From NCBI GenBank assembly GCA_002448715.1, contig DJZU01000053.1, positions 1 to 34,547 of the forward strand: a DNA stretch of 34,547 nucleotides, in the 5' to 3' direction. The number at the start of each line of letters is the position of its first letter. Within the stretch, counting starts at the first letter, position 1. The translations under genes and the position numbers were made by a program. This document shows positions 25,522 to 33,108 of this stretch, piece by piece. The notes under the pieces are model-generated. The model worked only from the letters and a program-made list of their open reading frames with translations. It was not told the DNA's origin and made no database searches. Source of the stretch: Candidatus Neomicrothrix sp. UBA6944. Lineage in GTDB: Bacteria > Actinomycetota > Acidimicrobiia > Acidimicrobiales > Poriferisodalaceae.

Positions 25522-26133
25522 CTATCGGAGGGCTGCGAGTTTAGGCAGGTCGCGAGTCCAAGTCGTCTGACGAGTGGGGTGGGGGTACTGGGTTCGACCC
25601 AAGCCATCGGGGGCGAAGGCGAATACCCGGCCATCATGCCCGAGATCATTTGGTGTACCTTCTGCATCGCTGGGTGCCAAAGCTACGAGAGCTGAGAACT
25701 GGCGTTGCACGTCTGCTAATTGTTCTTTGCTCCCAGTTAAACCGATGAAGTCCACACTGAATTGGTTTAAGAAATTCCTGATGACGCCCGGTGTGTCAGT
25801 TTCAGGGTCAACCGTTACAAATAACACTTTGATGTTTGGCGGCATACCGGGCCGATCTAAGACATTGCTGAGTTGTTCTAGGTGCACGGGACAAATATCG
25901 GGACAGGATGTGAATCCAAAGTAGACGAGTCGGACGCTGCCTTGAGTGTCCGAACGCATGGCAAATCGCTGTCCTTGTGTGTCGATAAGTATTGGGTCCG
26001 GCATAGGGCGAGGTTCATCCAATTCCATTCCGGAGTAAGTCTTATCCTCAGATGACACGCCACAAGCAAAAAGCGCCAAACTGATCACTATTAAGACTGC
26101 GATGGTCCTATATGGAGATGGACGCTGAACGAT
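25522..26133 (-). CDS. SCO1/SenC-family copper chaperone, lipoprotein
   Basis: A thioredoxin-fold protein that delivers copper to the CuA site of cytochrome c oxidase. The copper-binding motif CPDIC appears in GFTSCPDICPVHLEQL, and the third ligand, His, in NDLGHDGRVFAF. The VTVDPETDTPGVIRNFL segment is diagnostic. A lipoprotein signal precedes it (IAVLIVISLALFACG). The start is a problem: between the tRNA-Ala gene and the lipobox there is no in-frame ATG, and the only GTG would leave too short a signal. ATC 26133 would give a good 23-residue signal but is a rare initiator. The next in-frame start upstream is TTG 26205, inside the tRNA. Coordinates here use 26133. The 5' end is unresolved. 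Confidence 0.85.
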   Translation of the reverse strand: MVQRPSPYRTIAVLIVISLALFACGVSSEDKTYSGMELDEPRPMPDPILIDTQGQRFAMRSDTQGSVRLVYFGFTSCPDICPVHLEQLSNVLDRPGMPPNIKVLFVTVDPETDTPGVIRNFLNQFSVDFIGLTGSKEQLADVQRQFSALVALAPSDAEGTPNDLGHDGRVFAFAPDGLGRTQYPHPTRQTTWTRDLPKLAALR

Positions 26134-26147
26134 CTTTCTTTTTGGAG

Positions 26148-26220
26148 TGGAGGTGAGGGGAATTGAACCCCTGGCCTCTTCGATGCGACCGAAGCGCTCT
26201 ACCAACTGAGCTACACCCCC
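26148..26220 (-). tRNA. tRNA-Ala (anticodon CGC)
   Basis: A 73-nt cloverleaf on the minus strand starting GGGGGTG at 26220. The acceptor stem includes the G3:U70 pair, the identity element of tRNA-Ala. The D arm is GCTC..GAGC, the anticodon stem CTTCG/CGAAG encloses loop GTCGCAT with CGC (reading GCG), and the T arm is AGGGG-TTCAATT-CCCCT. Discriminator A at 26148, no encoded CCA. It lies between the SepX-like gene and the SCO1 gene, both on the same strand. Confidence 0.95.
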
Positions 26221-26296
26221 ATGGGGACGTTTGGACGATACAGGAAAATCGGTCAATGCAGCAGGTCGGGACAAGGACTCACTTCGTTCACTGAAA

Positions 26297-26812
26297 TTAT
26301 GGAGTAGCGCTTCGTCCGCTGCCATCGTCCGCAAGCTCCGCGGCAACTGCTATTTGTGGCTTCAAGTAATGAATTTGGGCGAGACGCTCCATCTCTTTCT
26401 TGCGTCGCTGATTCAAGAGAACGATGTAGCTACCGAGGGCGACGTCAAACGCTACGTGGGTCACGCCAACTGCTGTTAATCCCCCAACGGCCCATCCGAC
26501 CAAGGTGATGCCAGATCCCAGCACCAGGAGCCGCAAAATGTCGCGGCGGCGGACGGCTGCCTCTCGGCTGTTGTTAGGCACTGAACTTCGCGGGCGTCTG
26601 TACACACCTCTTCGGTCCACTGTGGCGACTCTTGCTCCAAATGGAGCCGGTAAGCCCGCGGCTGGGGTTGCATGGGACAGAGTGTCTAATTGCTGATGCC
26701 ACGCGGCCATGGGAGTTCTGCGGCCGCCACGGTGCAAGAACGCGCGCAACCAGCCCGGCACTAGAACCACGGCCCAAACACCAGCGAGAACAAGGAGAAC
26801 TATTTCGGTCAA
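26297..26812 (-). CDS. SepX/GlpR-like membrane protein
   Basis: About 171 residues: an N-terminal membrane segment (about 4-24) ending in VLVPGWLRAF, a polar, arginine-rich cytoplasmic part (25-95), then a double membrane segment after a RRRDILRLL stretch (about 98-142) closing with a basic coiled helix (NQRRKKEMERLAQIHYL). This layout and the VWAVVLVPGWLR signature match actinobacterial SepX of Streptomyces and GlpR, the membrane receptor for the MoeA-like protein Glp in Corynebacterium. Downstream of moeA, moaA and moaC in one block, it strengthens the link. TTG 26812 has AGGAG (26821-26825) 8 nt upstream. GTG 26818 is only 2 nt from it. Function is by family, not shown here. Confidence 0.7.
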   Translation of the reverse strand: MTEIVLLVLAGVWAVVLVPGWLRAFLHRGGRRTPMAAWHQQLDTLSHATPAAGLPAPFGARVATVDRRGVYRRPRSSVPNNSREAAVRRRDILRLLVLGSGITLVGWAVGGLTAVGVTHVAFDVALGSYIVLLNQRRKKEMERLAQIHYLKPQIAVAAELADDGSGRSATP

Positions 26813-26919
26813 GCCCACTTCTCCTTCATTTCCGTCGCTCCATTGATCAGTTCAACAGCCTGAACCCTCTAAGTATTACGAGACCATCGGCTCGATGCAA
26901 TGCCTAGGCCCTATCAGCT

Positions 26920-27405
26920 TCAGTTCCGGGTATAGGTGCCGGACTTCCCACCTGTCTTTTCTAACAGCGCCAAATCTGAGATGACCATACCTTTATCGAT
27001 CGATTTACACATGTCATAGATGGTCAGCGCTGCTACAGAACAAGCAGTCAGGGCTTCCATCTCGACGCCCGTTCGTTCGTAAGTTTCCACCTGGGCAGTG
27101 ACCGACACGTGATCTTCCGCTACTTCGAAATCTACTGAAACAGACCCAATCATTAAAGGGTGACATAAAGGAATGAGATCCGAAGTTCGTTTAGCGGCTT
27201 GGATACCGGCTATTCGTGCCACGCCTAAGACGTCTCCTTTTGCCACTTCCCCATCACCTATCGCCGACAGCACCGTTTCTGACATTTCGATTTGGCATCG
27301 GGCTACTGCTCGCCTATGTGTGACCTCTTTAGCTAAGACATCAACCATATGAGCATTACCGGAGGCGTCTAGGTGAGTTAAACCTTTTGGTTCGGACGTA
27401 CCCAT
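26920..27405 (-). CDS. moaC: Cyclic pyranopterin monophosphate synthase
   Basis: MoaC converts the MoaA product to cyclic pyranopterin monophosphate, step two of molybdenum cofactor synthesis. In 161 residues: the LTHLDASGNAHMVDV N-terminus, the KRTSDLIPLCHPL motif, the VETYERTGVEMEALTA segment, and DMCKSIDKGM, with catalytic Lys and Asp of the family. The ATG is preceded by GGAGG (complement 27413-27417) 7 nt upstream, located within the end of moaA. The moaA stop is 2 nt before the start, so the two are translationally coupled. Confidence 0.96.
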   Translation of the reverse strand: MGTSEPKGLTHLDASGNAHMVDVLAKEVTHRRAVARCQIEMSETVLSAIGDGEVAKGDVLGVARIAGIQAAKRTSDLIPLCHPLMIGSVSVDFEVAEDHVSVTAQVETYERTGVEMEALTACSVAALTIYDMCKSIDKGMVISDLALLEKTGGKSGTYTRN

Positions 27406-27407
27406 CT

Positions 27408-28406
27408 CTATCCTCCAATCTGGCTCATTGTGCGGCTAGGACGAATGAAGTTCACCTGGCCTATGGAGTGACCGGCCCATTTGGTACCAACCGCATCCAC
27501 TATCGCCTTGGCGATCTCTTCGTCACTGGCTTTGCTTCTCAGGAGAGATCGCATGTCGAATTCGTCAACTGCGAATAGACAAGTCCGAAATTGACCTTCG
27601 GCCGTTAAGCGCACTCGGTCACAGTCTCCGCAGAATGGCTTGGTAACAGAAGCGATGACTCCGACTTCGCCCTTGCCGTCTGAGTAACGCCACCTTTCTG
27701 CGGGTTCACTACCACGGACAATGGGCTCGATAGGAACCGCTTTATTGATCTTTTCAACGATTTCGTCGGCTGGGACAACGAGGTCTTCGTTCCAGACGTC
27801 CCCAGCTTCGAGAGGCATGAACTCTATGAAGCGGACGGTCAGTCCCTTCTCTCTTCCAAATTCAGCAAAGTCAACAATCTCGTCATCGTTGATTCCTCTC
27901 ATCATGACCACGTTGATTTTGACGGGCTGCAGGCCAGCGTCGATCGCTGCTTCTATGCCATCTAGGACACGGTCTAGTTCGTCGCGCCGAGTCAATTCTA
28001 GAAATCGCTCCGGGCGAAGTGAATCGAGGCTGATGTTGATGCGCTTTAGGCCCGCCTCGGCAAGACGCTTCGCGTGCATCCGCAACGTCGCTCCGTTCGT
28101 TGTGAGTGCAGTGTCGACACCCAGGCGCGCAAGACGTTCGACAAGTTCGGGGAGGTGTGCTCGGACGAGTGGCTCTCCACCGGTCAGACGAATACCGTCG
28201 AAACCGAAGTGCTTGATGCAGATTCGGGCGAATCGTTCGATTTCTTCGAAGGAAAGGATTTCTTCCCTTGGAAGCCACTGCATTCCTTCTGCTGGCATGC
28301 AGTACTGGCATCTGAAATTACAGCGATCCGTGACAGAAATGCGGAGATCGCGAACGGTGCGACCGAAAGGGTCGACTAATTCCTCCGCAGCTATTTCTTC
28401 ACCCAT
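27408..28406 (-). CDS. moaA: GTP 3',8-cyclase
   Basis: MoaA is a radical SAM enzyme that starts molybdopterin synthesis from GTP. The 332-residue protein has the radical SAM cluster in DRCNFRCQYCM, the GGEP motif, the second 4Fe-4S site in KPFCGDCDRVRLTAEGQF..C, and the conserved C-terminal Gly-Gly (MSQIGG). All expected cysteines are present. The start ATG 28406 lies 6 nt after a TACGCT -10 box (28413-28418, minus strand), so it may be transcribed as a leaderless message apart from the moeA transcript. It is followed by moaC with a 2-nt gap. Confidence 0.97.
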   Translation of the reverse strand: MGEEIAAEELVDPFGRTVRDLRISVTDRCNFRCQYCMPAEGMQWLPREEILSFEEIERFARICIKHFGFDGIRLTGGEPLVRAHLPELVERLARLGVDTALTTNGATLRMHAKRLAEAGLKRINISLDSLRPERFLELTRRDELDRVLDGIEAAIDAGLQPVKINVVMMRGINDDEIVDFAEFGREKGLTVRFIEFMPLEAGDVWNEDLVVPADEIVEKINKAVPIEPIVRGSEPAERWRYSDGKGEVGVIASVTKPFCGDCDRVRLTAEGQFRTCLFAVDEFDMRSLLRSKASDEEIAKAIVDAVGTKWAGHSIGQVNFIRPSRTMSQIGG

Positions 28407-28412
28407 GGTTTA

Positions 28413-28418
28413 AGCGTA
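28413..28418 (-). promoter_or_regulatory. Probable -10 box of moaA-moaC
   Basis: The minus strand reads CGC then TACGCT, with 6 nt before the ATG of moaA. Transcription starting 7 nt after the box would begin exactly at the ATG. No strong -35 box is evident. The site lies in the 50-nt gap after moeA. Confidence 0.4.
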
Positions 28419-28443
28419 GCGATGCTGGGTCGTTCACACTTGC

Positions 28444-28460
28444 CTGAAGCGTTGCTTCAG
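28444..28460 (-). promoter_or_regulatory. Hairpin at the moeA stop codon
   Basis: CTGAAGC and GCTTCAG form a perfect 7-bp stem with a 3-nt loop, spanning the moeA stop (28457-28459). There is no following T-run. It could protect the moeA mRNA end or partially attenuate transcription into moaA. Function is unproven. Confidence 0.35.
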
Positions 28461-29650
28461 TGAAGCAGCAACAAATTAACTGCATCGCCTACCTGGCACC
28501 CGTCGCCGTCAGGTAGGACTGCTAAAGCGTTCGACCGGGCCATGGCAGCAAGCATGTGTGAGCCTTGTCCGGAAATGGAGTACGCGACCAGTTCAGAACC
28601 TTCGTATTTAACATCTACCCGAGCAAAGTGAATTTTCCCGTCCGGCCGTCGCGGTAAAGGGGTCGCTGCTATGCCTTGGATCATTGGTCTCACAGGTTGG
28701 GGAAATCCCATCATGGACCGCAATCCTGATCGGCCGAATAGTTCGTACGAAACCATGGAAGAGACCGGGTTTCCGGGAAGACCGAAAATAGGTGTATCAC
28801 CAATAGTGCCGAATGCAAGGGGCTTGGCAGGCTTGATGGCTATCTGCATCCACTGCATATCTCCTACTCGTTTAAGAACCTCTTTGACATAGTCATAATC
28901 TCCCATGCTGACCCCGCCGGAAGTTATGACGGCGTCGCAGTCCCGTGATCCTTGGACTAATGCTTCTTCGATCAGCGTTTCATCATCGGGCAATAAGCCA
29001 AGGTCGACTGGCTCAAATCCGTCGCTGCTTAGTAGGGACAGCAGAGTTCGACGGTTGGAGTCGCGAATTTGACCTGGAGCCAAGGTTGCATTGCCCTCAA
29101 CCAATTCGTCACCGGTCGACATGACTCCTACCCGCAGCCGCGGGTAGGTTTCAATCTGGCTTATGCCAAGGCTGGACAGGACACCTAAGTGTCCTGCTGT
29201 CAACGGTGTACCTTCGACAAAGACTGTTTCACCGGCGGCGACGTCGTCTCCTGCTGGACGAATGTGATTTCCCGGGTCGACAGTGGTGTCGACTGTCACG
29301 ATGTCTCCCTCAACGGTGGTCTTTTCGACCATAACGATCGCGTCAGCGCCATCTGGCACAGGTGCCCCGGTCATGATTCGGCTCGCTTCGCCCTCACCGA
29401 CAACTTTCGACGGATTATGTCCAGCTGCAATGGTCTCAACAATGAGAAGTTGAGTCGGAGTTTCCGAAAGGTCTGATGAACGAACAGCGAAGCCGTCCAT
29501 CGCCGTGTTCGCGAACGGCGGCAAGGACTCTTCGGCGATCACATCGACCGCTGTAACGAGCCCTAGGGCTTCACTTACTTCGGTGAGCACCGGAGTCTTC
29601 CGCGTACAACTGCCCATTACGTAGGAGCGGGCCTCTTCAAGCGAGATCAT
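28457..29650 (-). CDS. moeA: Molybdopterin molybdotransferase MoeA / Glp
   Basis: MoeA inserts molybdate into adenylated molybdopterin. About 397 residues: MISLEEARSYV start, ANTAMDGFAVRSSDL, GASRI-type hinge TGAPVPDGADAIVMVEKT, GDELVEG, the catalytic SGGVSMGDYDYVK and GLPGNPVSSMVSYELF, then domain IV. ATG 29650 is preferred over a longer frame from 29698, because the latter adds unmatched residues and the former lies 7 nt after TAGATT (29658-29663, minus strand). In Corynebacterium a MoeA-type protein (Glp) also binds FtsZ and the membrane receptor GlpR. A GlpR/SepX-like gene here suggests the same dual role. A perfect TTGACA lies further upstream, 29 nt from the TAGATT box. Confidence 0.94.
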   Translation of the reverse strand: MISLEEARSYVMGSCTRKTPVLTEVSEALGLVTAVDVIAEESLPPFANTAMDGFAVRSSDLSETPTQLLIVETIAAGHNPSKVVGEGEASRIMTGAPVPDGADAIVMVEKTTVEGDIVTVDTTVDPGNHIRPAGDDVAAGETVFVEGTPLTAGHLGVLSSLGISQIETYPRLRVGVMSTGDELVEGNATLAPGQIRDSNRRTLLSLLSSDGFEPVDLGLLPDDETLIEEALVQGSRDCDAVITSGGVSMGDYDYVKEVLKRVGDMQWMQIAIKPAKPLAFGTIGDTPIFGLPGNPVSSMVSYELFGRSGLRSMMGFPQPVRPMIQGIAATPLPRRPDGKIHFARVDVKYEGSELVAYSISGQGSHMLAAMARSNALAVLPDGDGCQVGDAVNLLLLH

Positions 29651-29657
29651 GTGCCGA

Positions 29658-29663
29658 AATCTA
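29658..29663 (-). promoter_or_regulatory. Probable -10 box of moeA
   Basis: Minus strand CGC then TAGATT, 7 nt before ATG 29650, predicting a leaderless message. A TTGACA hexamer lies 29 nt upstream of it, too far to be its -35, and may serve another start site or be chance. Confidence 0.4.
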
Positions 29664-29724
29664 GCGGCGATAGAGAACGGAGTCTCGTTACTTGTCAACA
29701 GGTGGGGGCTTAGTTGGTGGTCGC

Positions 29725-29730
29725 TACAAT
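29725..29730 (+). promoter_or_regulatory. Probable -10 box of the zinc ribbon gene
   Basis: CGC then TACAAT on the plus strand, leaving about a 35-nt leader that contains AGGAG (29755-29759). No clear -35 box is seen. It is back to back with the moeA promoter. Confidence 0.4.
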
Positions 29731-29771
29731 TTTCCTCGGCCCTGGGGGCTGATCAGGAGTTCACTTACGAC

Positions 29772-30092
29772 ATGCCTACATACCAATACCGGTGCATTAC
29801 CTGCGACAATCAATTCGAAGTACGCCAATCGTTCACTGACGAACCAATTAGCTCGTGCCTGGACGAAGGTTGCGACGGCGAAGTGAAGAAGGTGTTCGGG
29901 AATGTCGGCATCGCCTTTAAAGGCAGCGGCTTTTACAAGAATGACAGCCGTTCCAGCCGCAAGCAGTCGGATTCCTCTAGTTCAACAGATGACAAAAAAT
30001 CGTCATCCAAGACCAGTGAAGGCACTGCTTCAACCTCTGGTTCATCAGACAAGCCAGCGAAGACCGATACAGCCAAAAAGGCCAGCGACTGA
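29772..30092 (+). CDS. FmdB-type zinc ribbon protein
   Basis: A 106-residue protein beginning MPTYQYRCITCDNQFEVRQS, a small regulatory-like zinc ribbon. One Cys pair (CITC) is followed by a second (CLDEGC) with wider spacing than the usual CxxC. It then has the FmdB-specific VKKVFGNVGIAFKGSGFY. The C-terminal half is a low-complexity Ser/Lys/Thr/Asp tail, probably disordered. The AGGAG at 29755-29759 is 12 nt before the ATG, a long spacer. The frame extends upstream to 29649, but those residues are not family-like. Function of the family is unclear. Divergent from moeA. Confidence 0.9.
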   Translation: MPTYQYRCITCDNQFEVRQSFTDEPISSCLDEGCDGEVKKVFGNVGIAFKGSGFYKNDSRSSRKQSDSSSSTDDKKSSSKTSEGTASTSGSSDKPAKTDTAKKASD

Positions 30093-30143
30093 GCTAACCC
30101 AGAGGGCGGCTATCAATAGGCGACTGTTGGAGTTAGCGATTTG

Positions 30144-30971
30144 TTATCGCGCTAGTAGCACCGCTATTAGAACGAGTGCCAGCACCACTCGGTACATAGC
30201 AAAGCCGCCATAGCTTCTCGACTGGGTCCAACGCAGCATTGCGTGAACTGCACCCCAGCCCGTTAGCGCGGAGGTAGCGGTGCCAGCGAACAATGCAGCA
30301 CCCATACCCGAGGGCATGCCATCTGTTACCACTTCCACGGTTCTGAACAGGGCAGCGCCAGCGATAATCGGGAGCCCCATCAAAAACGCCAGCCGCGCAG
30401 CATGTGGTCGGCCGTAGCCGAGCTTACGGGCGGTAGTGATAATGATTCCAGAACGGCTTACACCTGGGAGGAGAGCCACGCATTGCCCGATGCCCATTGC
30501 AAGCGAATGAGAGAGCGATAGTTCGCTCGTCGATCGTTCGTCACGGCTAGATCGATCGACGAGCCACAAAATGACGCCGAAGAAAGCGAGCCCAACTGCG
30601 ATGAGTCCGATTCGATCGCTTTGTCTTAACAAAAAGGACTCGAAGATAACGGCTACGAGAGCTGCCGGCAGCGCTGACAAAAGCAGAAACCAGCCGATTT
30701 TTGCGTGGGTGTCCCAAGGCTGGCGACCAATGACTGCTCTAAGGCCAGCTTTTGAGTAGAAATAGACGTCCTTCCGTAAGTACGTCGCTGCGCCAAGGAG
30801 CGTTCCGAAGTGAAGCGCTACATCGAAGGTGTTTTCCGCCCGTGTGTCTCCAACAAATTCGTTCCAGTTGAATAGCCAGGGAATAATTTCAAGGTGGCCA
30901 CTTGAAGAGATTGGTAAGAACTCAGTGAGACCTTGGGTAATCCCTAAGACGATTGCATGGAAAATGGGCAT
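30144..30971 (-). CDS. uppP: Undecaprenyl-diphosphatase
   Basis: UppP (BacA) dephosphorylates undecaprenyl pyrophosphate to recycle the carrier lipid used for peptidoglycan and other wall glycans. The 275-residue protein has about eight membrane segments and both catalytic motifs: TEFLPISSSGHLEI (with the Glu and Ser residues of the site) and PGVSRSGIIITTARKLG (Arg and His/Ser region). It is 29 nt after the PHP gene, last in a unit with tldD, tldE and PHP. It ends 51 nt from the convergent zinc ribbon gene. Confidence 0.96.
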   Translation of the reverse strand: MPIFHAIVLGITQGLTEFLPISSSGHLEIIPWLFNWNEFVGDTRAENTFDVALHFGTLLGAATYLRKDVYFYSKAGLRAVIGRQPWDTHAKIGWFLLLSALPAALVAVIFESFLLRQSDRIGLIAVGLAFFGVILWLVDRSSRDERSTSELSLSHSLAMGIGQCVALLPGVSRSGIIITTARKLGYGRPHAARLAFLMGLPIIAGAALFRTVEVVTDGMPSGMGAALFAGTATSALTGWGAVHAMLRWTQSRSYGGFAMYRVVLALVLIAVLLAR

Positions 30972-31000
30972 CAGATGGCCGTTGGCGACTTGTCGCTGCG

Positions 31001-31714
31001 TTAGTCAGCGGTTGAGGGGACGATGCGTGGTTTCCACTGTCTAGGTGGATCGTAGTAATGACCGACCGGTTGACCAGCACGCATGGATTCTAGAAAGTCG
31101 GTCGGGTTCTCAAAGTCTGGCATTTGCATATAAGCAGCTCCTATGGCCTCAGCTACGTGGGCGTCGCTTCCCGCGCCGATCGCCAAATCATTTTCACTTG
31201 CGTAGTCCAGGGCTTTTTTATTGAGACTTTTAAGGCTGGTCTTCCCATTGAGGACTTCGATACCGTCAACAAGACCAAGGGCAACTAGTTCGTCTAGAAC
31301 ATCTGAACGCAGGTTGTTTCGGATCGGGTCGAAGGGGTGGGGTACGTAGACGATTCCACCTTGTTCACGAATATTTCTGGCAGCGTCTTCGGGTCGAATT
31401 CCTTGGGGAATTCGTTCTTCTAGAAACAGCCCAATTATCTCACCTGCGTGCGTTTTCAACTCTTCGCCAATAATTACCCGGCACGGAAGTTCGTCGACCA
31501 GTTCTATTGCTCCTCGGATCGCGTTGTGGTCAGTAACACACAGAACGTCTATTCCGGATGCTTCGACACACTCTTTAAGCTCTTCAGGCGTTGTCGTCGA
31601 ATCGCCCGACCACATGGTATGAGAATGAAAATCTACTCTGACCCAGCCCTCTGGACAGGGCTCGCCAAGGTGTGGGTGTCGCTCAAGCGCTTCGGGTGAC
31701 GGTAAACAAGGCAC
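31001..31714 (-). CDS. PHP-domain metal-dependent phosphoesterase
   Basis: A 237-residue PHP protein. The metal ligands are DFHSHT at about 29-34, VTDHNA, the Glu pair in IIGEELKT, VPHPFDP, and GAGSDAH near the C-terminus. It thus has a full trinuclear site, as in bacterial PHP phosphoesterases and histidinol phosphatase-like enzymes. Substrate cannot be told. GTG 31714 lies 7 nt after a TACCCT box (31722-31727, minus strand), so it may be leaderless, with its own promoter in the 44-nt gap after tldE. The following uppP is 29 nt away. Confidence 0.87.
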   Translation of the reverse strand: MPCLPSPEALERHPHLGEPCPEGWVRVDFHSHTMWSGDSTTTPEELKECVEASGIDVLCVTDHNAIRGAIELVDELPCRVIIGEELKTHAGEIIGLFLEERIPQGIRPEDAARNIREQGGIVYVPHPFDPIRNNLRSDVLDELVALGLVDGIEVLNGKTSLKSLNKKALDYASENDLAIGAGSDAHVAEAIGAAYMQMPDFENPTDFLESMRAGQPVGHYYDPPRQWKPRIVPSTAD

Positions 31715-31721
31715 GGCCAGC

Positions 31722-31727
31722 AGGGTA
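31722..31727 (-). promoter_or_regulatory. Probable -10 box of the PHP gene
   Basis: Minus strand TACCCT then GCTGGCC and GTG 31714. The same hexamer and flanking GC occur in the bS22 promoter. Predicts a leaderless message for PHP-uppP in addition to read-through from tldE. No clear -35 is seen. Confidence 0.4.
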
Positions 31728-31758
31728 CCAATGGGCTTACGTGGTTCGCCCGCGGACT

Positions 31759-33108
31759 CTATGTCCCTGAGAGTGCCACGTCAGCAATTGCCATTGACGC
31801 GACTCCAGAGCCAGTGGGCAAAAACTCGAAGTCTCCGCCTATAGCCACCACGTCTAGGAGCATCCTTTGGAGCGTCGAAGCGATCGTGGCCTCTCTAAAG
31901 GGTGGACCGAGTGCGCCGTCTTTAATGTGTTGCCCATAGGCACCTACCGAAAAGTCACCACTGACTGGATTGACTCCGCTATGTAAACCATTGACACCTC
32001 GCACAAAGACTCCCGAACCGATCTGCGCGAAGAGTTCGTTTCTGTCGCCGGACCCTGGGGTCATACAAAGCGCCTGTATTCCCACTCCCGGTGTGGATCG
32101 AGGGCTCCGAACTGCGGAGCCTGTTGATTTAAGTCCTGCGCGCCGGGCGGTGTAAGAGTTGTGCAAGTAGCTGGACAGCACGCCCCCCTCAATAAGGGTG
32201 TTCCTGCGCGTCGCTAGACCTTCACCGTCGTGGTTATCTGCGCCTAGCGATTCTATGTTGGTTGGATCATCGAATAAGACCAGTTCAGATGAAGCGATTT
32301 TTTCACCGAGGCGGTCTGCGAATGGTGATCGGCCCTTTATCACTCGATCTCCTGTCAGGGCACCCGCGATTGTTCCAAGGAATGCCGCTGTGACCGAGGG
32401 TTCAAAAACGACAGTCAGTTGTTTGGACTCCGGTTTGGTTGCTCCCAACATGCCGGTGGCGCTCTCGACCGCTTCGCTGACAACGCGGTCAAGGTCAAGT
32501 AGATCTGCTCGACGAGCGGCGTCTCCTGAGTATCCGATCTGTGTCTCATTGCCATCGACGGCGAGGGGTTGGACGCCTACCGAACAGCTTCCGCCCTCGC
32601 TATACACCGAGATTCCTGACGTTGAGGCCAAAGCAAATTCGCCCCAGCCGTCGGACCAGGCGGCGGATCGCACGCTCTTTACCCTTGGGTCAGAACCGAG
32701 ACATCTCTGTTCTAGTTCGATCGCCACAGTAGATCTCTGTTCTTCGGTTATCTGAAGAATTGTCGGATCGGATAAGTCGAGATTAGGTGGAAGGACGTCG
32801 TCAGGGGCGGCGATGCCTTGGTAGGGGTCGGGTTCCGCGAAGTTCAAATTCTCCCGAGCTTCTTCTAGTAGTTGAATCAAAACTTGGTGGTCGAGTGAAC
32901 CGGCGCTGGCAAAGCCTTGCCGGCCATCAACCACGACTCGGACCCCAGCCGCTTCGGACAGGCCTGAACGAACAGATTCAACCTGACCTGAATAGGCTTT
33001 GACGGTGGTGGAACGGTTCCGGGACACGCAGATCTCAACTTGCTCGTTGTCGCGAGATCCGGCGATAAGTTTCTCTGCTAAGTCGGGCAGTTCAAGCCTT
33101 CGCGTCAA
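31759..33108 (-). CDS. TldE/PmbA-like protein (metallopeptidase partner)
   Basis: The non-catalytic partner of TldD in the TldD/TldE protease that degrades unfolded peptides and processes certain ribosomally made peptides such as microcin B17. The 449-residue sequence has the family N-terminus with RNRSTTVKAYSGQVESVRSG, the internal VFEPSVTAAFLGTIAGALTG, and the GVFVRGVNGLHSGVNPVSGD conserved C-terminal region. There is no HExxxH motif, as expected for the E subunit. Its start overlaps the tldD stop by 4 nt, and equal stoichiometry is likely. Upstream of PHP by 44 nt. Confidence 0.92.
   Translation of the reverse strand: MTRRLELPDLAEKLIAGSRDNEQVEICVSRNRSTTVKAYSGQVESVRSGLSEAAGVRVVVDGRQGFASAGSLDHQVLIQLLEEARENLNFAEPDPYQGIAAPDDVLPPNLDLSDPTILQITEEQRSTVAIELEQRCLGSDPRVKSVRSAAWSDGWGEFALASTSGISVYSEGGSCSVGVQPLAVDGNETQIGYSGDAARRADLLDLDRVVSEAVESATGMLGATKPESKQLTVVFEPSVTAAFLGTIAGALTGDRVIKGRSPFADRLGEKIASSELVLFDDPTNIESLGADNHDGEGLATRRNTLIEGGVLSSYLHNSYTARRAGLKSTGSAVRSPRSTPGVGIQALCMTPGSGDRNELFAQIGSGVFVRGVNGLHSGVNPVSGDFSVGAYGQHIKDGALGPPFREATIASTLQRMLLDVVAIGGDFEFLPTGSGVASMAIADVALSGT

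Noticed and set aside
26134..26346. N-terminal extension of the SCO1 frame up to ATG 26346
   Set aside because: The residues between are the translation of tRNA-Ala (GVAQLVERFG... pattern), a known artefact; the signal peptide begins after it.
27883..28311. 142-residue frame inside moaA on the same strand
   Set aside because: Arg/His/Pro-rich shadow frame of moaA without a ribosome site or recognisable motif.
29649..29771. Upstream extension of the zinc ribbon frame
   Set aside because: Runs through the divergent promoter region; MPTYQY is the normal start of the family.
30093..30137. GCTAAC/GTTAGC inverted repeat between the zinc ribbon gene and uppP
   Set aside because: 6-bp arms with a 33-nt loop and no T-tract; not convincing as terminator.
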